A stretch of 64,000 bases of DNA. It comes from Sporomusa termitida (GTDB lineage Bacteria > Bacillota > Negativicutes > Sporomusales > Sporomusaceae). A program made the position numbers and the translations under genes. Shown here piece by piece: positions 40,957-50,046 of this stretch. Positions within the stretch are counted from its first letter, which is position 1. Every line of letters begins with the position of its first letter. Where the stretch lies: assembly GCF_007641255.1 (NCBI RefSeq), contig NZ_CP036259.1:1054001-1118000 (forward strand), read 5' to 3'. The notes below the pieces were generated by a model. The model did not search any database. It saw only the letters and a program-made list of their open reading frames with translations, and had not been told where the DNA came from.

Positions 40957-42798
40957 ATGCATGCAAAGCTGCGGCTATTTACCCTGTGCCTGGCATTAGC
41001 AGGCATGGTCACTCTGATTTTAGCGGGGACCATGACTAATACCGTATCAGCGCAAAACCGTGGTAACAAATTACAGCCGTTCAAGGTTGCTGCCATTCAG
41101 TTTAATCCAATACTTAACGAGCGGGATAAAAATGTTGACGAGTTATTAAGTATAATCGAGCAGGCTTTTAAAAACGGAGCTAAACTGGTGGTAGCCCCGG
41201 AGATGTCGACTACCGGCTATTACTACCGGGACCGCGAGGCTATACGTCCTTTTGTTGATACCATTCCCGGAACAATAACCAAACGGGTAGGGAATCTAAC
41301 CAGTAAATACAATGCCTATGCCGTTTTTGGCATGGCGGAAAAAGATGCCCGGACCGACCTGTTTTATAATGCGGCAGCGCTGGTTGGTCCGGCGGGATAT
41401 ATCGGCAAGTACAGAAAAACCCATCAGTGGGAGACGGAAGAGCATTGGGCTGCGTGGGGAGACTTGGGAGTGCCGGTATTTACTACCGGTATCGGCAGGA
41501 TAGACATTAATATCTGTATGGATTCCGCTTATTTTGAATCCGCCAGGTTAGCGGCGCTGGGCGGTGTGGATATCCTGGCTTTCCCGACTAACTCCTCCGC
41601 CCAGGCTATTGCCGCTTTGCCGGCAAGGGCGCAGCAAAATGGGCTGTATATTGTCAGTGCCAATCGTTCCAACACGGAAAATGGATTTCATATGATCGGG
41701 GCCAGTGCAATCTGGTCACCAACAGGGGTGAAACTGGCGGAAGCGCCGTTAGCAGCGGATAAAAGCAAAGCCGTTGCTGAACCAATGATCCTTTACGGAA
41801 TAATCGATCCCCAAGCGTACAAAAACAAAAATAAACAGATACTGGCAACCCGGCGGCCGGAACTGTATAAGGATTTAATGCTCTATATTGCACCGTGGGA
41901 CTACACTAAAAATACCATCCCCCATGACCTCAGGGCAGGTATTGTCCAGTACGAGCCGGTGGTCGGTGATAAAACGGCCAATAAAGCCAAGGTGGCCCGG
42001 CTCATTTCCGCGGCGGTAGAGCAGGCCCGCCGGGAGAATAACAGCCTGGATATTATCGTTTTGCCGGAACTCTCTTTGACCGGCCCTATGGATAAGCAGA
42101 GTATTGCGGCCGTAAAATCCCTTGCTGAACCGGCAGACGGCGGCAGCGCCGGGTTTATGGCTGAACTCGCCAAAACTAGCCAGGTAGCGATAGTATATGG
42201 CCTGATTGAGCAAGCGGGCAATAAACTGTATAACGCCGCGATTGTTGTCGACAAAGCCGGCAGCGAAATTGGCAAATACCGCAAGACGCATCTCAGCGAC
42301 AGCGATAAAAGATGGGCCACTGCCGGTGACAGACTGGCAGTATTCAGCGCCCCGGAACTGGGCAAGTTCGGCCTATTAATTGGTGAAGACGCGCTCTATC
42401 CGGAAGCGGCCGGGGTTTTGGCCGTTAAGCGGGCTGATTTTATTGCCATACCGGCGGCCTGGCATGGCCAATACGGTTCTTATATGACAATTCATCCGGA
42501 TATGTCGGCCAATAAGTATCCCGCAGGCTCGATGGTTATCTGGGATGCCGCAGCCATAGGCGCGCAGGCGTATACTTTGGTTGCTAATTTTATGGGGACC
42601 ACAGCGGGATATTCAGGCCATAGCAGTCTGTATACCCTGGATCCGCTGTATGGTCTTGATCAGCCGGCTGTGGCAGCAGGCGACAAAGAAGAAGTCTTGG
42701 TGGTTAACTTTAAAACCATTCAGCCGCAATGGTGGTTTAACCAGGAGAAGCTGCTGCTGTCAAGGCGGACCCCCTATTACGTTCCCCTTGTACAATAA
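40957..42798 (+). CDS. Exported tandem carbon-nitrogen hydrolase (nitrilase superfamily), second domain lacking the active-site Cys
   Basis: 613 residues. A signal peptide (residues 1-33, hydrophobic 8-26, VSAQ cleavage) precedes two nitrilase-fold domains. Domain 1 (about 42-300) has the catalytic triad: Glu in VAPEMSTTGY, Lys in GKYRKTHQWE, and Cys in NICMDSAYFE. Domain 2 (about 325-600) keeps Glu (LPELSLTG) and Lys (GKYRKTHLSD) but reads LLIGEDALYPE where I/V-C-x-D is expected, so the nucleophile is missing. Domain 1 probably cleaves an amide or nitrile outside the cytoplasmic membrane. Promoter 3 and its upstream repeat tie it to the methyltransferase/aconitase X regulon. Confidence 0.82.
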   Translation: MHAKLRLFTLCLALAGMVTLILAGTMTNTVSAQNRGNKLQPFKVAAIQFNPILNERDKNVDELLSIIEQAFKNGAKLVVAPEMSTTGYYYRDREAIRPFVDTIPGTITKRVGNLTSKYNAYAVFGMAEKDARTDLFYNAAALVGPAGYIGKYRKTHQWETEEHWAAWGDLGVPVFTTGIGRIDINICMDSAYFESARLAALGGVDILAFPTNSSAQAIAALPARAQQNGLYIVSANRSNTENGFHMIGASAIWSPTGVKLAEAPLAADKSKAVAEPMILYGIIDPQAYKNKNKQILATRRPELYKDLMLYIAPWDYTKNTIPHDLRAGIVQYEPVVGDKTANKAKVARLISAAVEQARRENNSLDIIVLPELSLTGPMDKQSIAAVKSLAEPADGGSAGFMAELAKTSQVAIVYGLIEQAGNKLYNAAIVVDKAGSEIGKYRKTHLSDSDKRWATAGDRLAVFSAPELGKFGLLIGEDALYPEAAGVLAVKRADFIAIPAAWHGQYGSYMTIHPDMSANKYPAGSMVIWDAAAIGAQAYTLVANFMGTTAGYSGHSSLYTLDPLYGLDQPAVAAGDKEEVLVVNFKTIQPQWWFNQEKLLLSRRTPYYVPLVQ

Positions 42799-42829
42799 CA
42801 GCTCTTATTCAAAAACAGACAAACTCCAC

Positions 42830-42860
42830 AACCCGCTGGCCTTAGGCTAACGGGTTTTTT
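42830..42860 (+). terminator. Terminator after the nitrilase-fold gene
   Basis: AACCCG...GGCC-TTA-GGCT...CGGGTT followed by TTTT. The rest of the gap to 43172 shows only a small hairpin GCCTATTG...CAATAGGC (about 43033-43056) and no supported gene. Confidence 0.7.
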
Positions 42861-43172
42861 CCGGCGATGCCAATAGCGAATACCGCAATCAGGCCGGCGA
42901 GGCAGGCAGCGGGGATAGAGGGGGCAGTAACCTTGCGCAGCTGGATGAACTGGTGTGGAGTTATAAGTATACCGGCAAAAAAATGAAGGATTTGCCAGAA
43001 TTTTGCCGAAGAATATTGACAAGCTAATTAATAGCCTATTGGCAGAAGTCAATAGGCGGTCTGCTTTACAGCCTGGCGCCGTATGCCGGTAATCTCAGGC
43101 GTGTCTTGTTTAGTTTTCCCGGCCGCGTTATCCTGGCGCCGGTAGATTATAAATAGCATTGGAGGAGTAGCT

Positions 43173-43646
43173 GTGATTTTCGGACACATTTCAAACCTGG
43201 CCAAGGATGCGCCATTACTGCCCCGGGCCCTTGTCAAGGGGCTTGCATATCTTACAACAGCCAACCTGTCTGCGCTGCCGGCCGGCAAGCATGAGCTTGA
43301 AGGCCAGGACATGTATGTGGCGATTAATGAATATGAGACCCAGCCCCGGGCAATGCGCCGGGCGGAGGCGCATGTGGAGTATCTGGATATCCAGTATATG
43401 GTTGCCGGCGAAGAACTGATTGCGTACAGTTTGCTGGCCGACGACAATGAGGTATTGTCAGATGAGCTGGCAGCCAAGGATGTTATTTTTTTTAAAACCG
43501 GGCAGCCGGAAACAGACCTGGTAATGACTGCCGGCATGTATGCCATATTTTTTCCCTGGGATGTGCATCGTCCGAACTGTGCGTGGCGGCAGGCGCAGCC
43601 GGTTAAAAAGGCGGTTGTTAAAATCAGGATGTCCCTGCTGAAATGA
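43173..43646 (+). CDS. YhcH/YjgK/YiaL family (DUF386) protein
   Basis: 157 residues, GTG start with GGAGGAG upstream. Cupin-like family wording: MYVAINEYETQP, EAHVEYLDIQYMVAGEE, DVIFFKTGQPETDLVMTAGMYAIFFPWDVHRPN and KKAVVKI, with the conserved His/Glu metal-binding set (EAHVEY, WDVHRP). Relatives are linked to sialic acid and other sugar catabolism or the beta subunit of an evolved beta-galactosidase. No sugar genes are nearby, so its job here is open. Confidence 0.8.
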   Translation: MIFGHISNLAKDAPLLPRALVKGLAYLTTANLSALPAGKHELEGQDMYVAINEYETQPRAMRRAEAHVEYLDIQYMVAGEELIAYSLLADDNEVLSDELAAKDVIFFKTGQPETDLVMTAGMYAIFFPWDVHRPNCAWRQAQPVKKAVVKIRMSLLK

Positions 43647-43706
43647 GCGCCGCCGGTGGTTTCCGAACAATAATTCCAAAATCATTCTTAAAGTTCGATT
43701 TTTTCA

Positions 43707-43736
43707 TTGACATATTTTGTCCACTCCTGGTACAAT
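43707..43736 (+). promoter_or_regulatory. Sigma-70/A promoter of the purine permease
   Basis: TTGACA (43707-43712), 18-bp spacer, TACAAT (43731-43736); the transcript would begin just before the guanine aptamer. Confidence 0.7.
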
Positions 43737-43753
43737 ACAAGTAAATCAATATG

Positions 43754-43820
43754 CTCGTATATATTTGAGGATATGGCTCAAAAGTCTCTACCTGGCGACC
43801 GTAAATCGCCCGACTACGAG
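43754..43820 (+). ncRNA. Guanine-class purine riboswitch aptamer
   Basis: P1 CTCGTA (43754-43759) pairs with TACGAG (43815-43820). The core elements GATATGGCTC, AGTCTCTACC, CCGTAAATC and CCCGACTACG are the purine-aptamer landmarks. The specificity base in the GACTACG junction is C, which marks guanine/hypoxanthine rather than adenine binding. Confidence 0.93.
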
Positions 43821-43825
43821 TGAAA

Positions 43826-43932
43826 GTGCGCCTAGGGTTCCGCATAGCTTCTGTGCTGTGGTCTGTGACCAAGTGGCGCAGGTGTTGTTTGTTAACACTA
43901 CACCGATGGGATAAAAACCCTGGCGGGGAAGT
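43826..43932 (+). ncRNA. ykkC-type aptamer, probably PRPP (subtype 2b)
   Basis: The hallmark CTAGGGTTCCGC is followed by GTGGTCTG, a variable hairpin (GGTGTTG...AACACTACACC) and the 3' hallmark GATGGGATAAAAACCC. It starts a few bases after the guanine aptamer. A guanine aptamer in tandem with a ykkC-class aptamer upstream of a purine gene is the arrangement described for guanine-PRPP riboswitches. I therefore prefer PRPP over guanidine or ppGpp. Confidence 0.8.
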
Positions 43933-43976
43933 TTCGCTCTATAGTTCATGCGAAATTCCCTGTCAGGGGTTTTTTG
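43914..43976 (+). terminator. Shared intrinsic terminator of the tandem riboswitch
   Basis: ACCCTGGCGGGGAAGTTTCGC pairs with GCGAAATTCCCTGTCAGGGGT, then TTTTT. The 5' arm overlaps the end of the ykkC aptamer, so ligand binding there should prevent termination. The guanine aptamer acts in the opposite sense. Confidence 0.8.
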
Positions 43977-44044
43977 GCGTTTTCGGATAAACTGTAGCGT
44001 TGGCGGTAACACCCACTATATTGCCGAAGGGGAGAAAAAAAGAA

Positions 44045-45415
44045 ATGTTGGAAAAGTTTTTTAAACTCAGTTCCCGCAAGACAGATGTCAGAACAGAGGT
44101 AATCGCGGGCATTACCACCTTTATGACTATGGCTTACATATTGTTTGTAAACCCTAGTATTCTGGGGTCAGCGGGAATGGACAAGAATGCGGTACTTCTG
44201 GCTACTGCAATTGGTGCCGGGCTGGTATCGATCATGATGGGTGTTTTTGTCAATTATCCGATTGCCTTGGCACCAGGCATGGGTCTTAATGCTTTTTATG
44301 CTTTTACGGTTGTTATTGGTATGGGAGTCCCCTGGCAGGTTGCGCTTGGTGCTGTATTTATTTCCGGTCTTATTTTTATTTTGCTTACTGTAACGCAAGT
44401 GCGCCAATTGCTGGTTGAGGGTATGCCCACTTCTTTAAAACATGCAATTACAGTGGGGATCGGCCTGTTTATCACAATTATCGGTCTTAAGCTGTCAGGC
44501 ATTATGACTATCCGCCTATCACTGATTCCGCCTACTCTGGAAAAAATTGTGGCCGCTAAAGGCAATGGCACCCCCCTTAGCTTTGAAACTATTATTGAGA
44601 TGGGGCAGCTGGCCCAGCCGGAGGTATTATTGGCGGTGTTTGGCTTTCTCTTTATTGGTGTGCTGATGGCCCGTCAGGTAAAAGGCTCCATGCTGATTGG
44701 CATTTTTATTACCACCGTCATGGGAATAATCATGGGTATTGTTAAAATTCCCGCCGGCTTTTCGCCTGTTGCCATACCGGATTTCAGCAATAATGCCTTT
44801 TTGGCACTGGATATCATGGGGGCCTTGAATATGGGCCTGCTGGCAATTATATTTACCTTCACCTTTGTGGAATTGTTTGATACCATGGGTACCCTGGTAG
44901 GTACTGCTTCTAAAGCCGGCCTGATGGACAAGAACGGGAAATTCCCCGGTATTGGCAAAGCCATGCTGGTAGACGCCACCGGTGTAAGTCTGGGGGCTAT
45001 GCTGGGAACCAGCACAATTACTGCCTACGTTGAGAGTGCTGCCGGGGTGGGGGCGGGCGGCCGAACCGGGCTGACGGCGGTTGTCTGTGGTGTGCTTTTT
45101 CTCCTGGCCCTGTTCTTTACACCGCTGGCCGGACTTATTCCTGATGCGGCTACTGCTCCGGCCCTGATCATTGTCGGGGCATTAATGATCGAGTCGATCC
45201 GGCATATTGACTTTGGTGATCTGACGGAAGGGCTGCCGGCGTTCCTGACGATTGTCATGATGCCCTTTACCTATAGCATCGCTAACGGCATTTCCGCCGG
45301 TCTGGTGATGTATCCGCTGCTAAAACTTGTTACCGGCCGGGGACGCGAGGTTCATTGGATCGTCTATGTTCTGGCGGTGCTTGTTGTATGCCGGTTCGTA
45401 TTCCTGGCTGAATAA
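44045..45415 (+). CDS. pbuG: NCS2-family guanine/hypoxanthine permease (PbuG-like)
   Basis: 456 residues, 12-14 membrane segments. AzgA/PbuG-type wording: TDVRTEVIAGITTFMTMAYI at the start, NPSILGSAGMDKNAVLLAT, YPIALAPGMGLNAFYAF, FVELFDTMGTLVGTASKAGL and GTSTITAYVESAAGVGAGGRTGLT. ATG 44045 has AAGGGGAG upstream; the ORF extends 15 codons further without a ribosome binding site. The upstream guanine and PRPP aptamers agree with hypoxanthine/guanine uptake. A terminator follows. Confidence 0.9.
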   Translation: MLEKFFKLSSRKTDVRTEVIAGITTFMTMAYILFVNPSILGSAGMDKNAVLLATAIGAGLVSIMMGVFVNYPIALAPGMGLNAFYAFTVVIGMGVPWQVALGAVFISGLIFILLTVTQVRQLLVEGMPTSLKHAITVGIGLFITIIGLKLSGIMTIRLSLIPPTLEKIVAAKGNGTPLSFETIIEMGQLAQPEVLLAVFGFLFIGVLMARQVKGSMLIGIFITTVMGIIMGIVKIPAGFSPVAIPDFSNNAFLALDIMGALNMGLLAIIFTFTFVELFDTMGTLVGTASKAGLMDKNGKFPGIGKAMLVDATGVSLGAMLGTSTITAYVESAAGVGAGGRTGLTAVVCGVLFLLALFFTPLAGLIPDAATAPALIIVGALMIESIRHIDFGDLTEGLPAFLTIVMMPFTYSIANGISAGLVMYPLLKLVTGRGREVHWIVYVLAVLVVCRFVFLAE

Positions 45416-45421
45416 CGGGAA

Positions 45422-45461
45422 AACTAAACCCAGATATTTTCATAAATATCTGGGTTTAGTT
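45422..45461 (+). terminator. Terminator-like 18-bp hairpin after the permease
   Basis: AACTAAACCCAGATATTT and AAATATCTGGGTTTAGTT, loop TCAT. The U-run is short, so some read-through into purE is possible. Confidence 0.65.
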
Positions 45462-45536
45462 ACAAGGTTTCACGGAAGATGCTCACTATAAATTTAATAT
45501 ACACTTCGGCGTGCGGCCGCAATGAGAGGATGAAAT

Positions 45537-46034
45537 ATGAAAGTAGCAATTATTATGGGCAGTGATTCCGACTGGCCGGTGCTGGAACCGGCGGTTTCTC
45601 AGCTGCATGAGTTTGATATTGAGACCGAATTACTGGTGGCATCGGCCCATCGCACACCTGCTAAGGTACACAAATTTGTGGCCGGGGCCAGAGACCGCGG
45701 TGTCCGGGTCGTTATTGCCGCGGCCGGGGCTGCGGCTCACCTGCCGGGGGTTATTGCCAGCTTTACAACCCTGCCGGTCATCGGCATTCCGGTTAATGCC
45801 ACTCCGCTCGGGGGGATGGATGCGCTATTAAGCATCGTGCAGATGCCTGCAGGCATTCCGGTTGCGACTATGGCTATTAATGGTGCCAAAAATGCAGCCT
45901 TGTTTGCGGCCCAGATATTAGCGGTACATAATGAGGTCCTTGCCGCTAAACTGACGACTCATCGTGAACAGATGGCAGCGGAAGTAGAAAAAAAAGATGC
46001 CCGCCTGGCTGAGAAGCTTGCTGCGCGCAATTAA
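45537..46034 (+). CDS. purE: N5-carboxyaminoimidazole ribonucleotide mutase PurE
   Basis: 165 residues: [73 protein letters not shown]. All class I PurE signatures are present, including the active-site His of AHRTP. It isomerises N5-CAIR to CAIR. No PurK is visible in the window. First gene of purECFMNH. Confidence 0.93.
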   Translation: MKVAIIMGSDSDWPVLEPAVSQLHEFDIETELLVASAHRTPAKVHKFVAGARDRGVRVVIAAAGAAAHLPGVIASFTTLPVIGIPVNATPLGGMDALLSIVQMPAGIPVATMAINGAKNAALFAAQILAVHNEVLAAKLTTHREQMAAEVEKKDARLAEKLAARN

Positions 46035-46180
46035 CATTCTGCTGTTACCCAATATTGTCTGTATACAGCCAAATAAAGATTTTCCGGCAGGGTGTCAGTG
46101 AAATCCCGCAGCGGACTAACACCTGCTGTAAGAAATCCAGATTGGCATTTATATCATTGAATATTTTAAGGAGGCAGAAA

Positions 46181-46894
46181 ATGATAACGCAAAAACCTAT
46201 GTATGAGGGAAAGGCAAAGCAAGTATTTGCTACTGAGAATCCGGATGAATTGATGGTGTATTTTAAGGATGATGCTACCGCCTTTAATGGTGAAAAGCGC
46301 GGTACCATTGACAATAAAGGGGTCTTTAACAATAAAATATCGACCTTTTTCTTTAATCTGCTGGGAAAAGAAGGTATTCCCCATCATTTTATCAAAATGC
46401 TCAGCGAACGCGAAATGCTGGTAAAAAAGCTGGCTATTCTGCCGGTAGAGGTTGTTGTCCGCAATATTGCCGCCGGCAGCCTGGCTAAGCGCATTGGCTG
46501 GGAAGAAGGGCGAAAGTTGCCGACTGCAATCATAGAGCTTTATTACAAAGATGATGAACTGGGTGATCCGCTGATCAATGACTATCATATTCAGGCCCTT
46601 GGTCTGGCAACACCGGCTCAGGTTGAAACCATGGAAAAATACGCTCTGCGAATTAATGAAATTCTTGCCGCTTTCCTGAAAGACAAAAAAGTGGAGCTTA
46701 TCGACTTTAAGCTGGAATTTGGTGTGCATAAAGGCGAAGTACTCCTCGGGGATGAGATCTCGCCTGATACCTGCCGGTTCTGGGATAGTGAAACCGGACA
46801 AAAGCTGGATAAGGACCGCTTCCGCCGGGATTTGGGCAATGTTGAAGAAGCCTACCGGGAAGTACTGAAAAGACTAACAGGTGAGAAATCCTAA
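46181..46894 (+). CDS. purC: SAICAR synthetase PurC
   Basis: 237 residues from ATG 46181 with AAGGAGG; the frame is open upstream to 46055 but homology begins at [51 protein letters not shown] and LIDFKLEFG are the usual ATP/CAIR-binding segments. It joins aspartate to CAIR. One-base overlap with purF. Confidence 0.93.
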   Translation: MITQKPMYEGKAKQVFATENPDELMVYFKDDATAFNGEKRGTIDNKGVFNNKISTFFFNLLGKEGIPHHFIKMLSEREMLVKKLAILPVEVVVRNIAAGSLAKRIGWEEGRKLPTAIIELYYKDDELGDPLINDYHIQALGLATPAQVETMEKYALRINEILAAFLKDKKVELIDFKLEFGVHKGEVLLGDEISPDTCRFWDSETGQKLDKDRFRRDLGNVEEAYREVLKRLTGEKS

Positions 46895-48330
46895 TGCTTT
46901 ACGATATACAAAGCGATAAATGGCGGGAAGAGTGCGGCGTATTCGGCATCTTTGCCAGGCGGGAGAATGTGGCGCTATCCACTTACTGGGGCCTGTATGC
47001 GCTGCAGCACCGGGGGCAGGAAAGTGCAGGCATTGCTGTTACTGACGGTCAGGTCATGGATGTCCAGCGCGGTATGGGGCTGGTGAACGAGGTATTCCGG
47101 CATAACCTGCCTGATCTACCGGCGCGTATTGCTATCGGTCATGTTCGCTACTCGACCACCGGTTCCAGCCTCTTGCGCAACACCCAGCCGTTGTTAGTCA
47201 ATTATTCCGGCGGCCAGATCAGTCTGGCCCATAATGGCAATCTGACCAATGCCCATGAAATACGGGAAGAGCTGGAACGAAAAGGCAGTGTATTCCAAAC
47301 CTCCATTGACAGTGAAGTGCTGGTAAACCTTATTGCCCGTTCCGGCAAACCGGCAGTTGAGGACAAAATCATTGACAGCCTGACTAATGTTCATGGTGCC
47401 TATTGCCTGGTTATTATGACCGAAACCAAGCTGATTGGCGTGCGTGACCCGCACGGGTTCCGGCCGTTGTGCCTGGGGCGGCTGGGCGATGGCTGGATAT
47501 TGGCCTCCGAATCCTGTGCGCTTGATACGGTAGGCGCAGAATTTGTCCGCGACATTGAACCGGGTGAGATGGTCATTATTGATGACAGCGGCGTGGTAAC
47601 GCGGCGCTTTGCCGAATCTGACCGGCGGGCCGGCTGTGTTTTTGAATATATCTATTTTGCCCGCCCGGACAGCGTAATCGACGGCCAGAGTGTATACCAG
47701 GCCAGGTTCAGCATGGGCCGCACCCTGGCGCGGGAGAGCGGCTTCCAGGCCGATATCGTCATCTCGGTACCGGATTCAGGGACAACCGCTGCTCTGGGGT
47801 ACAGCCACGAGTCGGGAATTCCTTTTGCTGAAGGCCTGATGAAGAACCGTTATATCGGCCGGACCTTCATCCAGCCGGAGCAGAAAAAGCGGGATATGGG
47901 GGTCCGGATTAAACTGAATGCTGTTGGTTCGGTAGTTAAAGGCAAATCGGTGATCATGGTGGATGACTCCATTGTGCGGGGAACCACCAGCGGTAAGATT
48001 GTCCGCATGCTGAAGGACGCCGGCGCCACCGCCGTGCATATGTGTGTAAGCTCCCCGCCCATCGGTTTTCCCTGTTATTACGGTATTGATACCTCAGCCC
48101 GCAAAGAGCTGATTGCTTCTTATAAAAAAGTAGAGGAGATCAGGCAATTTATCGGGGCTGATTCACTGCATTATCTGAGCCTGGCAGGCCTGCATGCATC
48201 AATTGACCGCATTCAGCAAAAAACCTTATGCAATGCCTGTTTTAACTGTGATTATCCGGCCCGGACACCCGGTGACGGTGATTGTGCAAATAATAAGTTT
48301 CTGTTTGAACCAACAGTAAGTAAATGCTAG
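46894..48330 (+). CDS. purF: Amidophosphoribosyltransferase PurF
   Basis: 478 residues. A short propeptide precedes the catalytic Cys in REECGVFGIF, so maturation by self-cleavage is expected. The Ntn glutaminase domain (LQHRGQESAGIA, GHVRYSTTGSS, LAHNGNLTNA) is followed by the PRPP-binding site VIMVDDSIVRGTT. C-terminal cysteines (CNACFNCDYP...C) fit the [4Fe-4S] cluster of the Bacillus-type enzyme. First committed step of purine synthesis. Confidence 0.94.
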   Translation: MLYDIQSDKWREECGVFGIFARRENVALSTYWGLYALQHRGQESAGIAVTDGQVMDVQRGMGLVNEVFRHNLPDLPARIAIGHVRYSTTGSSLLRNTQPLLVNYSGGQISLAHNGNLTNAHEIREELERKGSVFQTSIDSEVLVNLIARSGKPAVEDKIIDSLTNVHGAYCLVIMTETKLIGVRDPHGFRPLCLGRLGDGWILASESCALDTVGAEFVRDIEPGEMVIIDDSGVVTRRFAESDRRAGCVFEYIYFARPDSVIDGQSVYQARFSMGRTLARESGFQADIVISVPDSGTTAALGYSHESGIPFAEGLMKNRYIGRTFIQPEQKKRDMGVRIKLNAVGSVVKGKSVIMVDDSIVRGTTSGKIVRMLKDAGATAVHMCVSSPPIGFPCYYGIDTSARKELIASYKKVEEIRQFIGADSLHYLSLAGLHASIDRIQQKTLCNACFNCDYPARTPGDGDCANNKFLFEPTVSKC

Positions 48331-48345
48331 AGCAGGAGGTCGAAA

Positions 48346-49398
48346 ATGACCGATAAGCAAAAAACAAATGTTGAACTTACCTACCGTGATGCGGGGGTGG
48401 ATATTGACGCCGGCAACAAAGCCGTGGAATTAATGAAACGGCATGTGCGCTCTACTTACCGCCCCGAGGTGCTGGGGGATATCGGCGGCTTTGGCGGTTT
48501 GTTTGCCCTTAATGCCGGTAAGTACCGCCAGCCTGTACTGGTAAGCGGTACCGACGGTGTCGGCACCAAGCTTAAAATTGCGTTTATGACCGATAAGCAT
48601 GACACCATCGGCCAGGATGGTGTGGCTATGTGTGTGAATGATATCCTGGTCCAGGGGGCGGAACCGCTCTTCTTCCTGGATTACCTGGCTGTTGGCAAGC
48701 TCGAACCGGAAAAGGTGGCGGCGATTGTCAGCGGGGTGGCGATGGCCTGCCGTGAATCAGGCTGTGCGCTTATTGGCGGTGAAACTGCCGAGATGGCCGG
48801 TTTCTATCCGGATGGTGAATATGATATCGCCGGCTTTGCCGTGGGGGTTGTTGACCGGGAGAAGATTATAACCGGTGAGAAGATCGCACCTGGTGATATG
48901 TTAATTGGCCTGCCTTCCAGCGGTATCCATTCTAACGGCTATTCCCTGGTACGCAAGATCTGTTTTGATGTAAAAAAGCTGAGTGTTGCTGACTTTATTC
49001 CCGAACTCGGACGTACGCTGGGCCAGGAGCTGCTGGAACCGACCCGGTTATACCCCAAAACCTGCCTGCCGCTGATTGAAGAATTTGATATTCATGGCAT
49101 GGTGCACGTTACGGGCGGGGGCTTTTACGATAATATTCCGCGCGTATTGCCTGCCGGCTGCGGGGTTGAGGTAGATTCCCGCGCCTGGCCTGAGCCGGTT
49201 ATCTTTAACCTTCTGCAGCAGTGGGGCGGGGTTGCCAAAACCGAGATGTTCCGGACCTTTAATATGGGAATTGGCATGATTTTGATCGTTCCTGCCGAAC
49301 AAGTGCCGGCTATCCAGGCCAATCTTGCGGCTCGGGATGAAAAATCCTATATTATCGGCAGGATTATTGCCGGTGCGGGCCAGGTCGAACTCAAGTAG
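48346..49398 (+). CDS. purM: AIR synthetase PurM
   Basis: 350 residues: [111 protein letters not shown]. These are the full set of ATP and FGAM binding elements. Ribosome binding site gcaggagg, 15 bp after purF. Confidence 0.94.
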   Translation: MTDKQKTNVELTYRDAGVDIDAGNKAVELMKRHVRSTYRPEVLGDIGGFGGLFALNAGKYRQPVLVSGTDGVGTKLKIAFMTDKHDTIGQDGVAMCVNDILVQGAEPLFFLDYLAVGKLEPEKVAAIVSGVAMACRESGCALIGGETAEMAGFYPDGEYDIAGFAVGVVDREKIITGEKIAPGDMLIGLPSSGIHSNGYSLVRKICFDVKKLSVADFIPELGRTLGQELLEPTRLYPKTCLPLIEEFDIHGMVHVTGGGFYDNIPRVLPAGCGVEVDSRAWPEPVIFNLLQQWGGVAKTEMFRTFNMGIGMILIVPAEQVPAIQANLAARDEKSYIIGRIIAGAGQVELK

Positions 49399-49409
49399 GG
49401 GGCTGTATT

Positions 49410-50027
49410 ATGAAAAAAACGGTAATCGGTGTATTGGCATCAGGGCGTGGCAGCAATTTGCAGGCGATCATCGACGCTATTCAGGCCGGCAGGCTTGATG
49501 CCAAAATTGGTGTGGTTATCAGTGATAACCCGGAGGCCAATGTGCTCAAACGTATGGCAGGAGTAGATATTCAGGCTTTGTGTATTGACCGGCGGTTGTT
49601 TGCCAGCCGCCGGCAATTTGAGGACGCTGTTGCCGAAGAACTTGCCATTCACCATGTTGAACTGGTGGTATTGGCCGGTTTTATGCGTATTCTAAGCCAA
49701 TATTTTATTGACCGTTTTGCCGGAAAGATCATGAACATTCACCCTTCACTGCTGCCGGCCTTTCCCGGTGAAAATGCGCAGGCGCAGGCCCTGGCTTATG
49801 GGGTAAAGGTTACCGGTTGTACAGTCCACTTTGTTGATGCCGGGATGGACACGGGTCCGATTATTTTGCAGGAAGCCGTACCGGTTCTGGGAACTGACAC
49901 CGTTGAAACCTTATCTGAACGTATCTTGCACGCTGAACATATTCTGTATCCCCGCGCTCTCGCTTTATACTGCGCAGGGCGACTGACTGCCGCAGGCCGG
50001 CATGTAAACATAATAGACAAAGAGTAA
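49410..50027 (+). CDS. purN: Phosphoribosylglycinamide formyltransferase PurN
   Basis: 205 residues: VLASGRGSNLQAIIDAI, ISDNPEANVLKR, LAGFMRILSQYF, MNIHPSLLPAFPG, VKVTGCTVHFVDAGMDTGPII. The catalytic Asn, His and Asp of GART-type enzymes are in place. It uses 10-formyl-THF. 11 bp after purM. Confidence 0.93.
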   Translation: MKKTVIGVLASGRGSNLQAIIDAIQAGRLDAKIGVVISDNPEANVLKRMAGVDIQALCIDRRLFASRRQFEDAVAEELAIHHVELVVLAGFMRILSQYFIDRFAGKIMNIHPSLLPAFPGENAQAQALAYGVKVTGCTVHFVDAGMDTGPIILQEAVPVLGTDTVETLSERILHAEHILYPRALALYCAGRLTAAGRHVNIIDKE

Positions 50028-50046
50028 GTGATAGCGAGGAATCCTG

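Noticed and set aside
43717-43914. 65-codon ORF upstream of the purine permease
   Set aside because: It lies over the guanine and ykkC aptamers, whose conserved bases explain the sequence.
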